The notes under the pieces are model-generated. The model did no database searches and had not been told where the DNA came from. It worked only from the letters and a program-made list of their open reading frames with translations. Below, one piece after another: positions 36,604 through 45,167 of a stretch of 64,000 bases of DNA (positions are counted from its first letter, which is position 1; every line of letters begins with the position of its first letter). The stretch comes from Microbacterium sp. Root553. Lineage in GTDB: Bacteria > Actinomycetota > Actinomycetes > Actinomycetales > Microbacteriaceae. Location: the NCBI RefSeq assembly GCF_001426995.1, contig NZ_LMFY01000001.1, positions 1-64,000 of the forward strand. Direction: 5' to 3'. The position numbers and the translations under genes are program-made.

Positions 36604-38127
36604 ATGATGCTCTCGGAGCTCGTCTCCACCGCCGAAGCCGTCGCCGCGACCTCGTCCCGACTCGCGAAGATCGACGCGCTGTCGCAGCTGCTCGCCCAGG
36701 CCGACGCCGATGAGCTGCCGGCACTCACCGGACTCCTGCTCGCCGCACCCCGCCAGGGGCGTCTGGGAGTCGGATGGCGGGGCCTGTCCGCTCTCGACGT
36801 CACGCATGCCGCGGATGCGACGCTGACGATCACCGACGTCGACGACGCTCTCGACACTCTGGCCCACACGTCCGGTTCAGGGTCGACCGCGGCCAGGAGC
36901 GCCGCGCTGACAGCTCTCGCCGCACGAGCGACGGCCCCCGAGTGGGACTTCCTGAGCCGGTCGATGCGGGGCGAACTGCGCACCGGCGCGCTCGGCGGAG
37001 TGCTGCTCGACGCGATCGCCAAGGCCTCGGAGCGACCTGCCGCATCCGTGCGTCGTGCCGCGATGCTGTCCGGCGACCTCGGCGCCACCGCGCGGCTCGC
37101 ACTCACCGGCACGGCGACCGAGCTCGACGCCGTCGGTCTCGAGGTCGGACGCCCCGTGCTGCCCATGCTCGCATCGACCGCCGCGACGCCGACGGCGGCG
37201 CTCGCGGTCACGGGCACGGCATCCGTCGAATACAAGCTCGACGGTGCGCGCATCCAGGTGCACCGGCACGGCGACGAGGTCGGCGTCTACACCCGCAGCC
37301 TCGCCGACATCACCCACCGCGTGCCCGAGATCGTCGAGATCGTGCGCGCTCTGCCCGCTCACGACCTGATCCTCGACGGAGAGACCCTGTCGCTCGACGA
37401 AGACGGCGGTCCCCGGCCGTTCCAGGAGACGATGTCGCGGTTCGGGGCCGACGTCGCGCGCGACCTCGTGCTGCGGCCCTGGTTCTTCGACATCCTGCAC
37501 GTCGACGGACGCGACCTCATCGACGAGCCGCTGTCGACGCGGCTGCACGAACTCGCACGGGTCGTCGGCGAGTGGCGCATGCCCGGCATCGTCACCGACG
37601 ATCCCGACGCCGCGGAGCATCTCTCCCGCGAGGCCCTGGCCGCCGGGCATGAAGGCATCGTGATCAAAGGCGTCGATGCGCCGTACGCCGCGGGCCGTCG
37701 CGGCGCATCCTGGGTCAAGGTCAAACCGGTGCTGACCTACGACCTCGTCGTGCTGGGGGCCGAATGGGGCTCGGGGCGCCGGAACGGATGGCTGTCGAAC
37801 CTGCATCTGGGTGCCCTCGATCCGACGGGCGAGTTCGGAGAACCCGGCGGATTCGTGATGGTGGGCAAGACGTTCAAGGGGCTGACCGACGAGCTGCTGC
37901 GGTGGCAGACCGAGCAGTTCCCGCCGCTCGAGACGAGGCGGACGCAGAGCACGGTGTTCCTGCGACCCGAGTTCGTGGTCGAGATCGCGATCGACGGTGT
38001 GCAGCGCTCCCCGCGCTACCCCGGCGGCGTCGCGCTGCGCTTCGCGAGGGTCAAGGGCTACCGGCCCGACAAGACCGCGGCAGAGGCCGATACGATCCAG
38101 ACGCTGCGCGCGCTGGTTCGCGGCTGA
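36604..38127 (+). CDS. ligB: ATP-dependent DNA ligase
   Basis: A 507-residue ligase, the same length I recall for mycobacterial LigB. Order: N-terminal DNA-binding domain (1-200), adenylation domain with the reactive Lys in EYKLDGARIQVHRHG (about 213) and motifs LILDGETLSLD, RPWFFDILHVDG and EGIVIKGVDAPY, then an OB-fold (WVKVKPVLTYDLVVLGAEWG...). It seals nicks using ATP and is an accessory to the NAD-dependent LigA. A second ATG follows at 36607. Not obviously in an operon. Confidence 0.9.
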   Translation: MMLSELVSTAEAVAATSSRLAKIDALSQLLAQADADELPALTGLLLAAPRQGRLGVGWRGLSALDVTHAADATLTITDVDDALDTLAHTSGSGSTAARSAALTALAARATAPEWDFLSRSMRGELRTGALGGVLLDAIAKASERPAASVRRAAMLSGDLGATARLALTGTATELDAVGLEVGRPVLPMLASTAATPTAALAVTGTASVEYKLDGARIQVHRHGDEVGVYTRSLADITHRVPEIVEIVRALPAHDLILDGETLSLDEDGGPRPFQETMSRFGADVARDLVLRPWFFDILHVDGRDLIDEPLSTRLHELARVVGEWRMPGIVTDDPDAAEHLSREALAAGHEGIVIKGVDAPYAAGRRGASWVKVKPVLTYDLVVLGAEWGSGRRNGWLSNLHLGALDPTGEFGEPGGFVMVGKTFKGLTDELLRWQTEQFPPLETRRTQSTVFLRPEFVVEIAIDGVQRSPRYPGGVALRFARVKGYRPDKTAAEADTIQTLRALVRG

Positions 38128-38153
38128 GACGGCCGCGGTCGCCCGCAGGATCG

Positions 38154-38198
38154 CACCGTCAGGCGGAGCACCGTCAGGCTGAGCACCGTCAGGCGGAG
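38154..38198. repeat. 15-bp tandem repeat at the 3' end of the phosphoribosyltransferase gene
   Basis: Three units of CACCGTCAGGCGGAG (one T for G in the middle copy) start at 38154, 38169 and 38184. The last copy contains the stop codon of the leftward gene (38189-38191). Confidence 0.9.
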
Positions 38199-38698
38199 GG
38201 CGCGAGTCCGAGGTCCTCTTCGCGCACCGTGCCCTGGAACGACCACGGGAAGTCGATCCACCGGTCGGTGTCCTTCCAGGCGTAGTCGGGCTGGATGATC
38301 GTCGACGGTTTCGTGTAGATCGTCACCGAGCGGACATCCGCCCCCTTGTCGGTCAGCAGCTGCACGGCCAGGGCGAGTGTGCGCCCCGAGTCGGCGACAT
38401 CGTCGACGAGCAGCACACGGCGACCGTCGAGATACGCCATGTCGAGTTCGGGCGGCAGCACCTCGGGGGCATCGAGCACGGTGCCGATGCCGGTGTAGAA
38501 CTCGACGTTGATCGCTCCGCAGTTCTTCGCGCCGAGACCGTACGCGATCGCACCGGCGGGGAGCAGCCCGCCGCGCGCGATGGCGACGACCACCTCGGGC
38601 ACGAAGCCGCTGTCGAGGATGCGTCGCGCGAGGTCTCGCGTCGCCGATCCGAAGCCGTCCCAGGTGAGCGTCTCGCGCTCGATCGAAGCATCCGTCAT
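38189..38698 (-). CDS. purine-type phosphoribosyltransferase
   Basis: A 169-residue type I phosphoribosyltransferase. The PRPP loop is RVLLVDDVADSGRTLALAVQ with the canonical Asp-Asp and Ser-Gly, and the hood region has VVVAIARGGLLPAG. It probably transfers the ribose-phosphate of PRPP to hypoxanthine, xanthine or guanine. AAGAAT lies six bases before the ATG at 38698, which could be a leaderless -10. It lies 35 bp downstream of the transglutaminase gene, so read-through is possible. Confidence 0.8.
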   Translation of the reverse strand: MTDASIERETLTWDGFGSATRDLARRILDSGFVPEVVVAIARGGLLPAGAIAYGLGAKNCGAINVEFYTGIGTVLDAPEVLPPELDMAYLDGRRVLLVDDVADSGRTLALAVQLLTDKGADVRSVTIYTKPSTIIQPDYAWKDTDRWIDFPWSFQGTVREEDLGLAPSA

Positions 38699-38733
38699 CG
38701 TCTCATTCTTCCCCACCCGTGCGGTGTCCGCGT

Positions 38734-39579
38734 TCACCCGAGCCTGGTGACCTCGACCGACACGAACAGCTCGGACCCGCTGGACCCCGCGTACACGCCA
38801 CGCAGCGGAGCGACGTCCGCGTAATCGCGGCCGTGACCGACGTAGACGTGCGAGTCGCCGACCTCGACGAGATTCGTGGGGTCGTACCCGCGCCACTCGC
38901 CCGAGTACCACTCCACCCAGGCGTGGGACTCCCCCGTGACCGGCTCTCCGATCGCGGCCGTCGGGTCGGGGTGCAGGTAGCCCGACACGTAACGCGCCGG
39001 GATGCCGGCAGCACGCAGAACGCCCAGGGCGACATGCGCGATGTCCTGGCAGACGCCCGAGCGCGCGGGCCACGCATCGCGGGCGGTCGAGCTCACCCCT
39101 GTCACGCCGCTGCGGTACTCCATCGCCTCGCCGACCGTGCGGCAGATCTCGAGCGCGGTCTCGTCGACACCGCCGCCCTCGGCTTCGATGCGCAGCGCCA
39201 GCTCGTGCATCTCGTCATCGGGAGCGGTCGCCGGCGTCTGCATCACGCACTCCGCCAGGCCCAGGGACTGCGGGATCCGCAGCGCGAGCTCTTCCCAGTC
39301 GATGCCGGGCGCGGCAGGGAGAGCGGGCCGCACATCCACCACGCTGGTCGCCGTGACCGAGAGCATCTGGTGCGGAGTCAGCACCTCGAACGTCGAGACC
39401 CTGGTGTCCCAGTAGTCCACGTACGAATGCTGGGTGGCGGTGGGCGAGATGTCGAGAGTGGCCTGCAGCACGAACTGGCCGTCACGCGAATGCGGCAGCA
39501 TCCTCGCCTCGTTGTACGACGCCGTCGCCGGCTGTCCGTAGCGGAATCCGGTGCGGTGCACGATCCTCAGTCGGCTCAC
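38734..39579 (-). CDS. transglutaminase-like cysteine peptidase of the ATP-grasp/Alpha-E cluster
   Basis: A 281-residue protein with an N-terminal bacterial transglutaminase-associated domain (LRIVHRTGFRYGQPATASYN) and a papain-like transglutaminase core. The catalytic Cys is in RSGVCQDIAH, the His in GESHAWVEWY and the Asp in GYDPTN. The start GTG at 39579 overlaps the Alpha-E stop by 4 bp. Together with the ATP-grasp and Alpha-E genes it forms a widespread conserved triad predicted to make and cut or cross-link a peptide amide; the substrate is not known. Confidence 0.88.
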   Translation of the reverse strand: MSRLRIVHRTGFRYGQPATASYNEARMLPHSRDGQFVLQATLDISPTATQHSYVDYWDTRVSTFEVLTPHQMLSVTATSVVDVRPALPAAPGIDWEELALRIPQSLGLAECVMQTPATAPDDEMHELALRIEAEGGGVDETALEICRTVGEAMEYRSGVTGVSSTARDAWPARSGVCQDIAHVALGVLRAAGIPARYVSGYLHPDPTAAIGEPVTGESHAWVEWYSGEWRGYDPTNLVEVGDSHVYVGHGRDYADVAPLRGVYAGSSGSELFVSVEVTRLG

Positions 39580-40502
39580 AGTGCCTCTCCGATCCACACC
39601 GGCATCGCGATCGAGGGGAAGTACCGCTCCCTGATCGCGTCGCTCGCCACAGACATGCCCACCTGGACCTCCTCCATGCTCTCCGACAGCCGGTGCACCG
39701 TATCTCCGATCGGCCGGTACTCCAGCTCTGATCGCAGGCGTCCGAGCACGCGATGCGCGCGATCAGGGGCGCCGAAGGCGCCGGCGGGGTCGATACCGCG
39801 CATGCATTCCTCGGCCTGCAGGATGCTGGAGAGCACCGACCGCGGGAACAGACGATCGACGAGGAGGAACTCGACCGCCGATGCCCCGGTCGGCACCGCC
39901 CTGTGGCTGCGCAGGTGCGCCTCGTACGCCCCGCAGCTGCGCAGCAACGTCGTCCAGCTCGGACCGCCGGCCTCGGTCAGCGACCGCGTCGCGAGCAGGC
40001 GCGCCGTCATGTCCGCGCGCTCGATCGAGCGACCGAGCACGAAGAAGTGCCACGCCTCGTCACGGCTCATCGACGAGTCCACGACCCCGAAGGCGAGCGC
40101 CGAACGGTCACGCACCCAGCGGAAGAACGGATGTGTCTTGTCCGAGGCGATCCGCCGCGGCATCCGCGCGTTCGACTCGTTGAGCGTCTCCCACAGGTCG
40201 GTCGAGATGATCTCTCTCGCGCGCCTCGCGTTCTCGCGCGCGGAGGCGATCGAATGGGCGATCGATGCGGAGTGCTCGCGGTCGAGGGCGAGCAGCCGCA
40301 CCACGTCGTCGCGGCTCAGCACCGCCTCGGGGTCCGCGGTCGTGCCCATCACCGAGAGAAGCGCTCGGCACGCGGTGTCCTCCTCCACCCACGGGTCCTC
40401 GAGGAGCAGCTGCAGATGCACATCGAGAATGCGTGCCGTGCCGTCGGCGCGCTCCACGTAGCGGCCGATCCAGAACAGCGCCTCGGCGATGCGGCTCAGC
40501 AT
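39576..40502 (-). CDS. Alpha-E domain protein
   Basis: A 308-residue all-helical Alpha-E protein. MLSRIAEALFWIGRYVERAD is the family N-terminal signature and RDEAWHFFVLGRSIERADMT is the second conserved block; acidic and Arg residues in these helices (ERAD twice) may be catalytic. Role unknown; it always travels with the ATP-grasp and transglutaminase partners. Its ATG lies 7 bp inside the ATP-grasp gene. Confidence 0.88.
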   Translation of the reverse strand: MLSRIAEALFWIGRYVERADGTARILDVHLQLLLEDPWVEEDTACRALLSVMGTTADPEAVLSRDDVVRLLALDREHSASIAHSIASARENARRAREIISTDLWETLNESNARMPRRIASDKTHPFFRWVRDRSALAFGVVDSSMSRDEAWHFFVLGRSIERADMTARLLATRSLTEAGGPSWTTLLRSCGAYEAHLRSHRAVPTGASAVEFLLVDRLFPRSVLSSILQAEECMRGIDPAGAFGAPDRAHRVLGRLRSELEYRPIGDTVHRLSESMEEVQVGMSVASDAIRERYFPSIAMPVWIGEAL

Positions 40503-42175
40503 CCCCCGCCTCCCTGCTGCTGTTGCTGCTGCTGTTGCTGGTGGTGGCGCAGCTCGAGGTCCTCGTCCTGCGGCGATGAGAGGAAGGGAGGGCTCGCCTC
40601 CTCGCGCGACGACGCGAGGATCGGGATCGCGCCGGTCGCGAGCGACACCTCCGCGGCCGCGGGGTCGGGCTCCCCCGGCACGGTCGCCGTCTGCCCGGTG
40701 AAGAGAGACGGATCGAGCACCCACGTGTCCTTGGATCCTCCGCCCTGACTGGAGTTCACCACCAGCTGCCCTTCGGGAAGCGCGACGCGGGTGAGACCGC
40801 CCGGGAGCACCCAGATGTCCTGTCCGTCGTTGACCGCGAACGGGCGCAGGTCGACGTGCCGCGGTCGGAAGCCGTCCTCGACCAGGGTGGGGATGGTCGA
40901 CAGCTGCACCACCGGCTGCGCGATCCAGCCACGCGGATCCGCCAACAGCGTCTTCTTCAGCTCCTCCAGCGTCTCCCGCGACGCGTCGGGACCGACGACC
41001 AGCCCCTTGCCGCCCGACCCGTCGACCGGTTTCACCACGAGCTCGTCGAGCCTGTCGAGCACCTCCTCGAGCGCATCCGGCTCTTCGAGACGCCAGGTGT
41101 CGACGTTCGGCAGCACGGGTTCCTCCCCCAGGTAGTACCGGATCAGGTCGGGCACGTAGGTGTACACGAGCTTGTCGTCGGCGACGCCGTTGCCCACCGC
41201 GTTGGCGAGGGTCACGTTGCCGAGCCGTGCGGCGAGCATCAGTCCCGGCGCTCCGAGCACCGAATCCGGGCGGAACTGCTGCGGATCCAGGAACTCGTCG
41301 TCGACCCTGCGGTAGATGACGTCGACACGGGTGGGACCCGCGGTCGTGTGCATCCACACGCGGCCGCCCGAGCAGAACAGGTCGCGGCCCTCGACGAGCT
41401 CGATGCCCATCATGCGAGCCAGCAGCGTGTGCTCGTAGTACGCCGAGTTGTGCACGCCGGGCGTCAGCACCACGACCGTCGGGTCGTCGACGCCGATCGG
41501 CGCGGCCGCCCGCAGCGCCTGGAGCAGGCGGCCGGGATAGTCGACGACCGGTCGCACCCGCAGGCTCGTGAACAGTTCGGGCAGGGTCTGCGCCATCACC
41601 CGGCGATTGGCGAGCACGTAGCTCACTCCGCTGGGGACGCGCACGTTGTCCTCGAGCACGCGCCACGAGCCGGCCTCATCGCGGATCACGTCGATCCCGG
41701 CGACATGGATGCGCACGCCGTTGGCACCGACGATCCCCGCCGCCTGACGGTGGAAGTGCGACGAGGAGCTGATCAGCGATGCCGGGATGACTCCGTCCTG
41801 CACCGCGAGCTGCGGGCCGTACACATCGGCGAGGAACGCCTCCAGCGCCCGCACCCGCTGCGTCACCCCGGACTCGACGTAGCGCCAGTCATCCGCGGCG
41901 ATCACCCGCGGCACGACGTCGAGAGGGAACGGACGCTCCTCCCCCGCGAAGTCGAAGGTGACGCCCTGCGCGAGATACGAGCTGGCGAGGGCATCCGTGC
42001 GCGCCCGCAGCTCCGCATCGTCCATACCGGCGAGGGCGGGATACATGTCCTGATACGGCGCCCGCACGTCCGCGCCGTCCGGCCGGGCCTCCGCCGCGAA
42101 CATCTCGTCCCAGGGCGAGGCCCCCGGCCGCCGGGGCGATCGGCGCGTCGTGTATCCGTCGAACAGCGATTCCAT
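40496..42175 (-). CDS. circularly permuted ATP-grasp protein with a poly-glutamine tail
   Basis: A 559-residue circularly permuted ATP-grasp enzyme of the peptide-amide-forming type. Family blocks are AGIDVIRDEAGSWRVLEDN with VRVPSGVSYVLANR, VVLTPGVHNSAYYEHTLLAR, ANAVGNGVADDKLVYTYVPD and VVKPVDGSGGKGLVVGP. The family core ends about residue 480. A roughly 60-residue low-complexity tail follows, ending HH, nine Gln and GGGGC. It overlaps the Alpha-E gene by 7 bp. It diverges from the ThDP enzyme gene. Confidence 0.88.
   Translation of the reverse strand: MESLFDGYTTRRSPRRPGASPWDEMFAAEARPDGADVRAPYQDMYPALAGMDDAELRARTDALASSYLAQGVTFDFAGEERPFPLDVVPRVIAADDWRYVESGVTQRVRALEAFLADVYGPQLAVQDGVIPASLISSSSHFHRQAAGIVGANGVRIHVAGIDVIRDEAGSWRVLEDNVRVPSGVSYVLANRRVMAQTLPELFTSLRVRPVVDYPGRLLQALRAAAPIGVDDPTVVVLTPGVHNSAYYEHTLLARMMGIELVEGRDLFCSGGRVWMHTTAGPTRVDVIYRRVDDEFLDPQQFRPDSVLGAPGLMLAARLGNVTLANAVGNGVADDKLVYTYVPDLIRYYLGEEPVLPNVDTWRLEEPDALEEVLDRLDELVVKPVDGSGGKGLVVGPDASRETLEELKKTLLADPRGWIAQPVVQLSTIPTLVEDGFRPRHVDLRPFAVNDGQDIWVLPGGLTRVALPEGQLVVNSSQGGGSKDTWVLDPSLFTGQTATVPGEPDPAAAEVSLATGAIPILASSREEASPPFLSSPQDEDLELRHHQQQQQQQQQGGGGC
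40514..40540 (-). repeat. CAG/CAA run encoding nine glutamines
   Basis: Nine consecutive Gln codons (seven CAG, two CAA) lie near the 3' end of the ATP-grasp gene, followed by four Gly, Cys and stop. A tract of this kind can change length by slippage. Confidence 0.9.
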
Positions 42176-42256
42176 GACCGCATGTTTCCCTGTCGCCGTT
42201 TCGGCGGTGTTACGCGCAGGAGACGGCGCCGCGACGACCGGCGGCGGGCCGCGCGG

Positions 42257-42262
42257 TAGGAT
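42257..42262 (+). promoter_or_regulatory. -10 element of the structured-leader transcript
   Basis: TAGGAT fits TANNNT. A start about seven bases later, near 42269, coincides with the first base-paired element of the leader. No clear -35 is seen. Confidence 0.4.
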
Positions 42263-42265
42263 CTA

Positions 42266-42348
42266 TCCGTCCGGCGCTCTGTGCCGCCGGTGCCTGAAAA
42301 AGAGGCACGAAGCACTCCGCGATGATGCGGAGGCGAGACACATACGGA
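42266..42348 (+). ncRNA. candidate structured 5' leader (three hairpins in a closing helix)
   Basis: TCCGT (42266-42270) can pair with ACGGA (42344-42348), enclosing three hairpins: CCGGCG/CGCCGG (42271-42290, 8-base loop), TGCCT/AGGCA (42291-42307, loop GAAAAAG) and CTCCGC/GCGGAG (42315-42332, loop GATGAT). All pairs are perfect. It matches no riboswitch class that I recognise; it lacks the T-loop and CCA stem of a tRNA. It lies 39 bp before the ThDP enzyme start codon. Confidence 0.45.
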
Positions 42349-42387
42349 ATGCGCACGACCTCCGTCCCTGTCTCGAAAGGCCCACCC

Positions 42388-44049
42388 ATGCCCAGTGTCT
42401 CCGCGCACGTCGCCCTCACCCTCGCCCAGCACATCGACGCCGTCTTCGGCGTCATGGGCAACGGCAACGCCTACTTCCTCGACGCGATCGAGAGGCAGAC
42501 GGACGCCGTCTTCACCGCGGTACGACACGAGCAGGGTGCTGTCGTCGCCGCCGACGCCCACTTCCGCGCGTCCGGTCGCATCGCCGCAGGCACGTCGACG
42601 TACGGCGCCGGGTTCACGAACACCCTGACCGCACTCGCGGAGGCCGTGCAGGCCCGCGTGCCGCTCGTGCTCGTCGTCGGAGACGAGCCGACCTCGGGAC
42701 CGCGCCCCTGGGACGTCGATCAGATCGCGCTCGCCTCGGCCGTCGGCGCCCGCACCTATACCGTCGGTCATGCGGATGCCGCGGCCACCACGGTCATCGC
42801 GATCGAGCATGCTCTCACCTATCGCCTGCCGGTCGTGCTGGCGATCCCCTACGACGTGGCCACGCTCGATGCCGGCAGCGTGCCCGAGGTTCCCGCGCCG
42901 CGTCTGCTGACGCCGCTCGCCCCGAAGGGCGAGTTCGCCGAGGGGATGCTCGACGAGATCGCCGCCGCGCTGTCGCAGGCGGAGCGTCCGTTCCTGCTCG
43001 CCGGACGCGGCGCCTGGCTGGCCGGCGCGGGCGACGCCCTCGGCGAGCTCGCCGCCCTCACCGGTGCACTCACCGCGTCATCCGCTCTCGGCCGCGGCGT
43101 GTTCCCCGACGGGCGGTTCGATCTCGGCGTGACGGGCGGATTCGGGGCGGACGGGGCGATGGAGCTGATCCGCACCGCCGACGTCGCCGTCGTCTTCGGC
43201 GCCGCCCTGAACCAGTTCACGATGCGATTCGGCGAACTCTTCGCTCCGGGCACCCGTGTCTTCCAGATCGACATCGCGCCGGCCGCGACGCATGCGCACA
43301 TCGGCGGCTTCGTGCGCGCGGACGCCCGCGTCGCCGCCGAGGCGCTCGTCGCCAGGGTCGGCTCCGCGTCCTCCACCGCTGCGCCCGGGCTGCCGTGGCG
43401 CGAGTCCGTCGACGTCGCCGCCGCACGGACCTATGAGAAGGGCGACGACCTCGCCGCCGACGGACGACTCGACCCTCGATCGGCCGCACGACGCATCGCC
43501 GAGCTCCTGCCCCGCGATCGCGTCGTCGTCTCGGACGGCGGACACTTCATCGGCTGGGCGAACATGTACTGGCCCGTGGAGGCCCCCGACCGGATGATGA
43601 TGGTCGGCACCGCCTTCCAGTCGATCGGTCAGGGATGGCCGAGCATGGTCGGCGCCGCGCTCGCCCGCAGGGAGTCGACGATCGTGCTGACCTCGGGCGA
43701 CGGAGGCGGGCTGATGGCCATCGCCGACCTCGAATCCGCGGTCCGCGCGGCCGCCGGACGCGGCATCGCCGTGATCTGGAATGACGCGGCATACGGCGCC
43801 GAGGTCAACCTCTACGGCCTGAAGGGGCTCGCGGAGGGGCCGATGCGGATCCCCGAGGTCGACTTCGCGGCGTTCGGCGCCGCCGTCGGGGCGGAGGGCG
43901 TCGTCGTGAAGACCCTCGCGGATCTCGACCGGCTCGCCGCCTGGGCGCAGGAGGATGCCGCCACGCGACGATTCCTGCTTCTGGATCTGCGGATCTCCGG
44001 CGACGTGATCGCGCCGTACCAGCAGGAGATCATCCGCGTGAACTCGTGA
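42388..44049 (+). CDS. thiamine diphosphate-dependent enzyme, acetolactate synthase-like
   Basis: A 553-residue three-domain ThDP enzyme. The N-terminal pyrimidine-binding domain has VRHEQGAVVAADA with the activating Glu (about 50). The C-terminal domain has the diphosphate motif LTSGDGGGLMAI followed by VIWNDAAYGAE. It decarboxylates or ligates a 2-oxoacid, but no substrate signature is recognised. CGAAAGG lies eight bases before the ATG at 42388; in-frame ATGs at 42322 and 42349 fall inside the hairpin leader and have no ribosome binding site. No accessory subunit gene is nearby. Confidence 0.8.
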   Translation: MPSVSAHVALTLAQHIDAVFGVMGNGNAYFLDAIERQTDAVFTAVRHEQGAVVAADAHFRASGRIAAGTSTYGAGFTNTLTALAEAVQARVPLVLVVGDEPTSGPRPWDVDQIALASAVGARTYTVGHADAAATTVIAIEHALTYRLPVVLAIPYDVATLDAGSVPEVPAPRLLTPLAPKGEFAEGMLDEIAAALSQAERPFLLAGRGAWLAGAGDALGELAALTGALTASSALGRGVFPDGRFDLGVTGGFGADGAMELIRTADVAVVFGAALNQFTMRFGELFAPGTRVFQIDIAPAATHAHIGGFVRADARVAAEALVARVGSASSTAAPGLPWRESVDVAAARTYEKGDDLAADGRLDPRSAARRIAELLPRDRVVVSDGGHFIGWANMYWPVEAPDRMMMVGTAFQSIGQGWPSMVGAALARRESTIVLTSGDGGGLMAIADLESAVRAAAGRGIAVIWNDAAYGAEVNLYGLKGLAEGPMRIPEVDFAAFGAAVGAEGVVVKTLADLDRLAAWAQEDAATRRFLLLDLRISGDVIAPYQQEIIRVNS

Positions 44050-44078
44050 TCGCCGGCGGTCCGGGCCTCCTGCTGCGC

Positions 44079-44084
44079 TAGCCT
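44079..44084 (+). promoter_or_regulatory. -10 element of the leaderless Nudix gene
   Basis: TAGCCT fits TANNNT and ends six bases before the ATG at 44091. Confidence 0.5.
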
Positions 44085-44090
44085 TCTGGG

Positions 44091-44525
44091 ATGCCCGCCA
44101 TCCGCAACATCGCCGTCGGCCTGCCCGTGAAGCAGGGTCATGTCCTTGCGTTGTCCGGCACGGATCGGTCCCGCGGACTCGACTTCCTGCGAGCGATCGG
44201 CGGCGGGATCGAGTTCGGCGAGCGGGCCGAGGAGGCGCTGCATCGTGAGTTCCACGAGGAACTCGACGTCACCCTGCAGGCCGTGGAACTGCTCGGCGTG
44301 CGCGACAACATCTTCACGTACGAGGGTGTCCCGGGCCACGAGATCGCCCATATCTACGCGGTGCGCTCGATCGAGCTCGACGCGGTCCCCCTCGACGCCG
44401 AACTGCACGTGCTCGATGAGGGCAGTCCGGTGCGATGGGTGCCGATCGCGGAGGTGCGCGACGGCAGGCGACCGCTGTTCCCCGACGGCGCGACGGAGTT
44501 CCTGCTCGACCTCGACGCGAGCTGA
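44091..44525 (+). CDS. Nudix hydrolase
   Basis: A 144-residue Nudix protein. The Nudix box GGGIEFGERAEEALHREFHE, continuing ELDV, is complete and matches GX5EX7REUXEEXGU except at the last Gly (Asp). It hydrolyses a nucleoside diphosphate linked to another moiety. It follows the ThDP enzyme but has its own leaderless promoter. Confidence 0.88.
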   Translation: MPAIRNIAVGLPVKQGHVLALSGTDRSRGLDFLRAIGGGIEFGERAEEALHREFHEELDVTLQAVELLGVRDNIFTYEGVPGHEIAHIYAVRSIELDAVPLDAELHVLDEGSPVRWVPIAEVRDGRRPLFPDGATEFLLDLDAS

Positions 44526-44581
44526 CTCCGCTGCGGGGCCGCAGGCGGGGCGGGGGCGGGACACCGAGGTCGTCGATCTGC

Positions 44582-44587
44582 CAGAAT
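44582..44587 (+). promoter_or_regulatory. -10 element of the leaderless lipoprotein gene
   Basis: CAGAAT ends six bases before the ATG at 44594. Confidence 0.4.
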
Positions 44588-44593
44588 CGACGG

Positions 44594-45136
44594 ATGACCG
44601 GGCGGAACAGCACGAGGAAGACGGCGGCGGCAGCCGCGATCTTCCTGATGACCGTGACCATGACGTTGACCTCGTGCACGGCGGGCGCCGATCCCGCGGA
44701 GGTCGCCGCGACCGCCACGGCGACTTCGCCCTCCGCCTCGGAGCCGGTCGCCACGCAGGCCGCCGAGCCACCGGCGTCCGAATCGCAGAGCGCGTCCGAC
44801 GGATTCCGCGAGTGGCTGGATGCGTCCCGCCTTCCCGACGTCGACACCGCCTGTGCGCGCCTCACCCCCGACCTCGTGACCCGCATGATCGCCGAGCTCG
44901 AGTCCCACGGGATGACAGGGATCTCGAGCTGCGAACAGATGATCACCGCCACCGCCGACCTCTACCGATCCCTCGGACAGAGCGCCGAGGTCGACATCGC
45001 CGTGCAGGCCGAGACCGCCACCGACGCCACGCTCTTCGTGACCTACCTCGCCTCCGGCGACTGCGGCACCGTGGTGATGGAACGCCGTGGCACCGAGTGG
45101 ATCCTCACCGACCAGTCGATGGAGTGCGGAGCCTGA
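44594..45136 (+). CDS. small secreted lipoprotein of unknown function
   Basis: A 180-residue lipoprotein. A basic N-terminus (MTGRNSTRKT) and hydrophobic stretch lead to the lipobox LTSC, then an Ala/Thr/Ser/Glu-rich tether (about 30-65) and a compact C-terminal domain with two or three Cys (DTACARL, SSCEQMI, SGDCGTV). The C-terminal fold (TATADLYRSLG...VTYLASGDCGTV) could be NTF2-like. No partner is evident. Confidence 0.7.
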   Translation: MTGRNSTRKTAAAAAIFLMTVTMTLTSCTAGADPAEVAATATATSPSASEPVATQAAEPPASESQSASDGFREWLDASRLPDVDTACARLTPDLVTRMIAELESHGMTGISSCEQMITATADLYRSLGQSAEVDIAVQAETATDATLFVTYLASGDCGTVVMERRGTEWILTDQSMECGA

Positions 45137-45167
45137 CGCGAGCCGACCCTGTGCACGTCCCGCGACG

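Noticed and set aside
42266..42348. Cloverleaf-like fold as a tRNA gene
   Set aside because: The closing stem is only 5 bp and there is no T-loop sequence, anticodon arm of proper size or acceptor end.
42322..42387. Upstream in-frame ATGs as the start of the ThDP enzyme
   Set aside because: They lie in hairpin sequence without a ribosome binding site; the ATG at 42388 has CGAAAGG at good distance.
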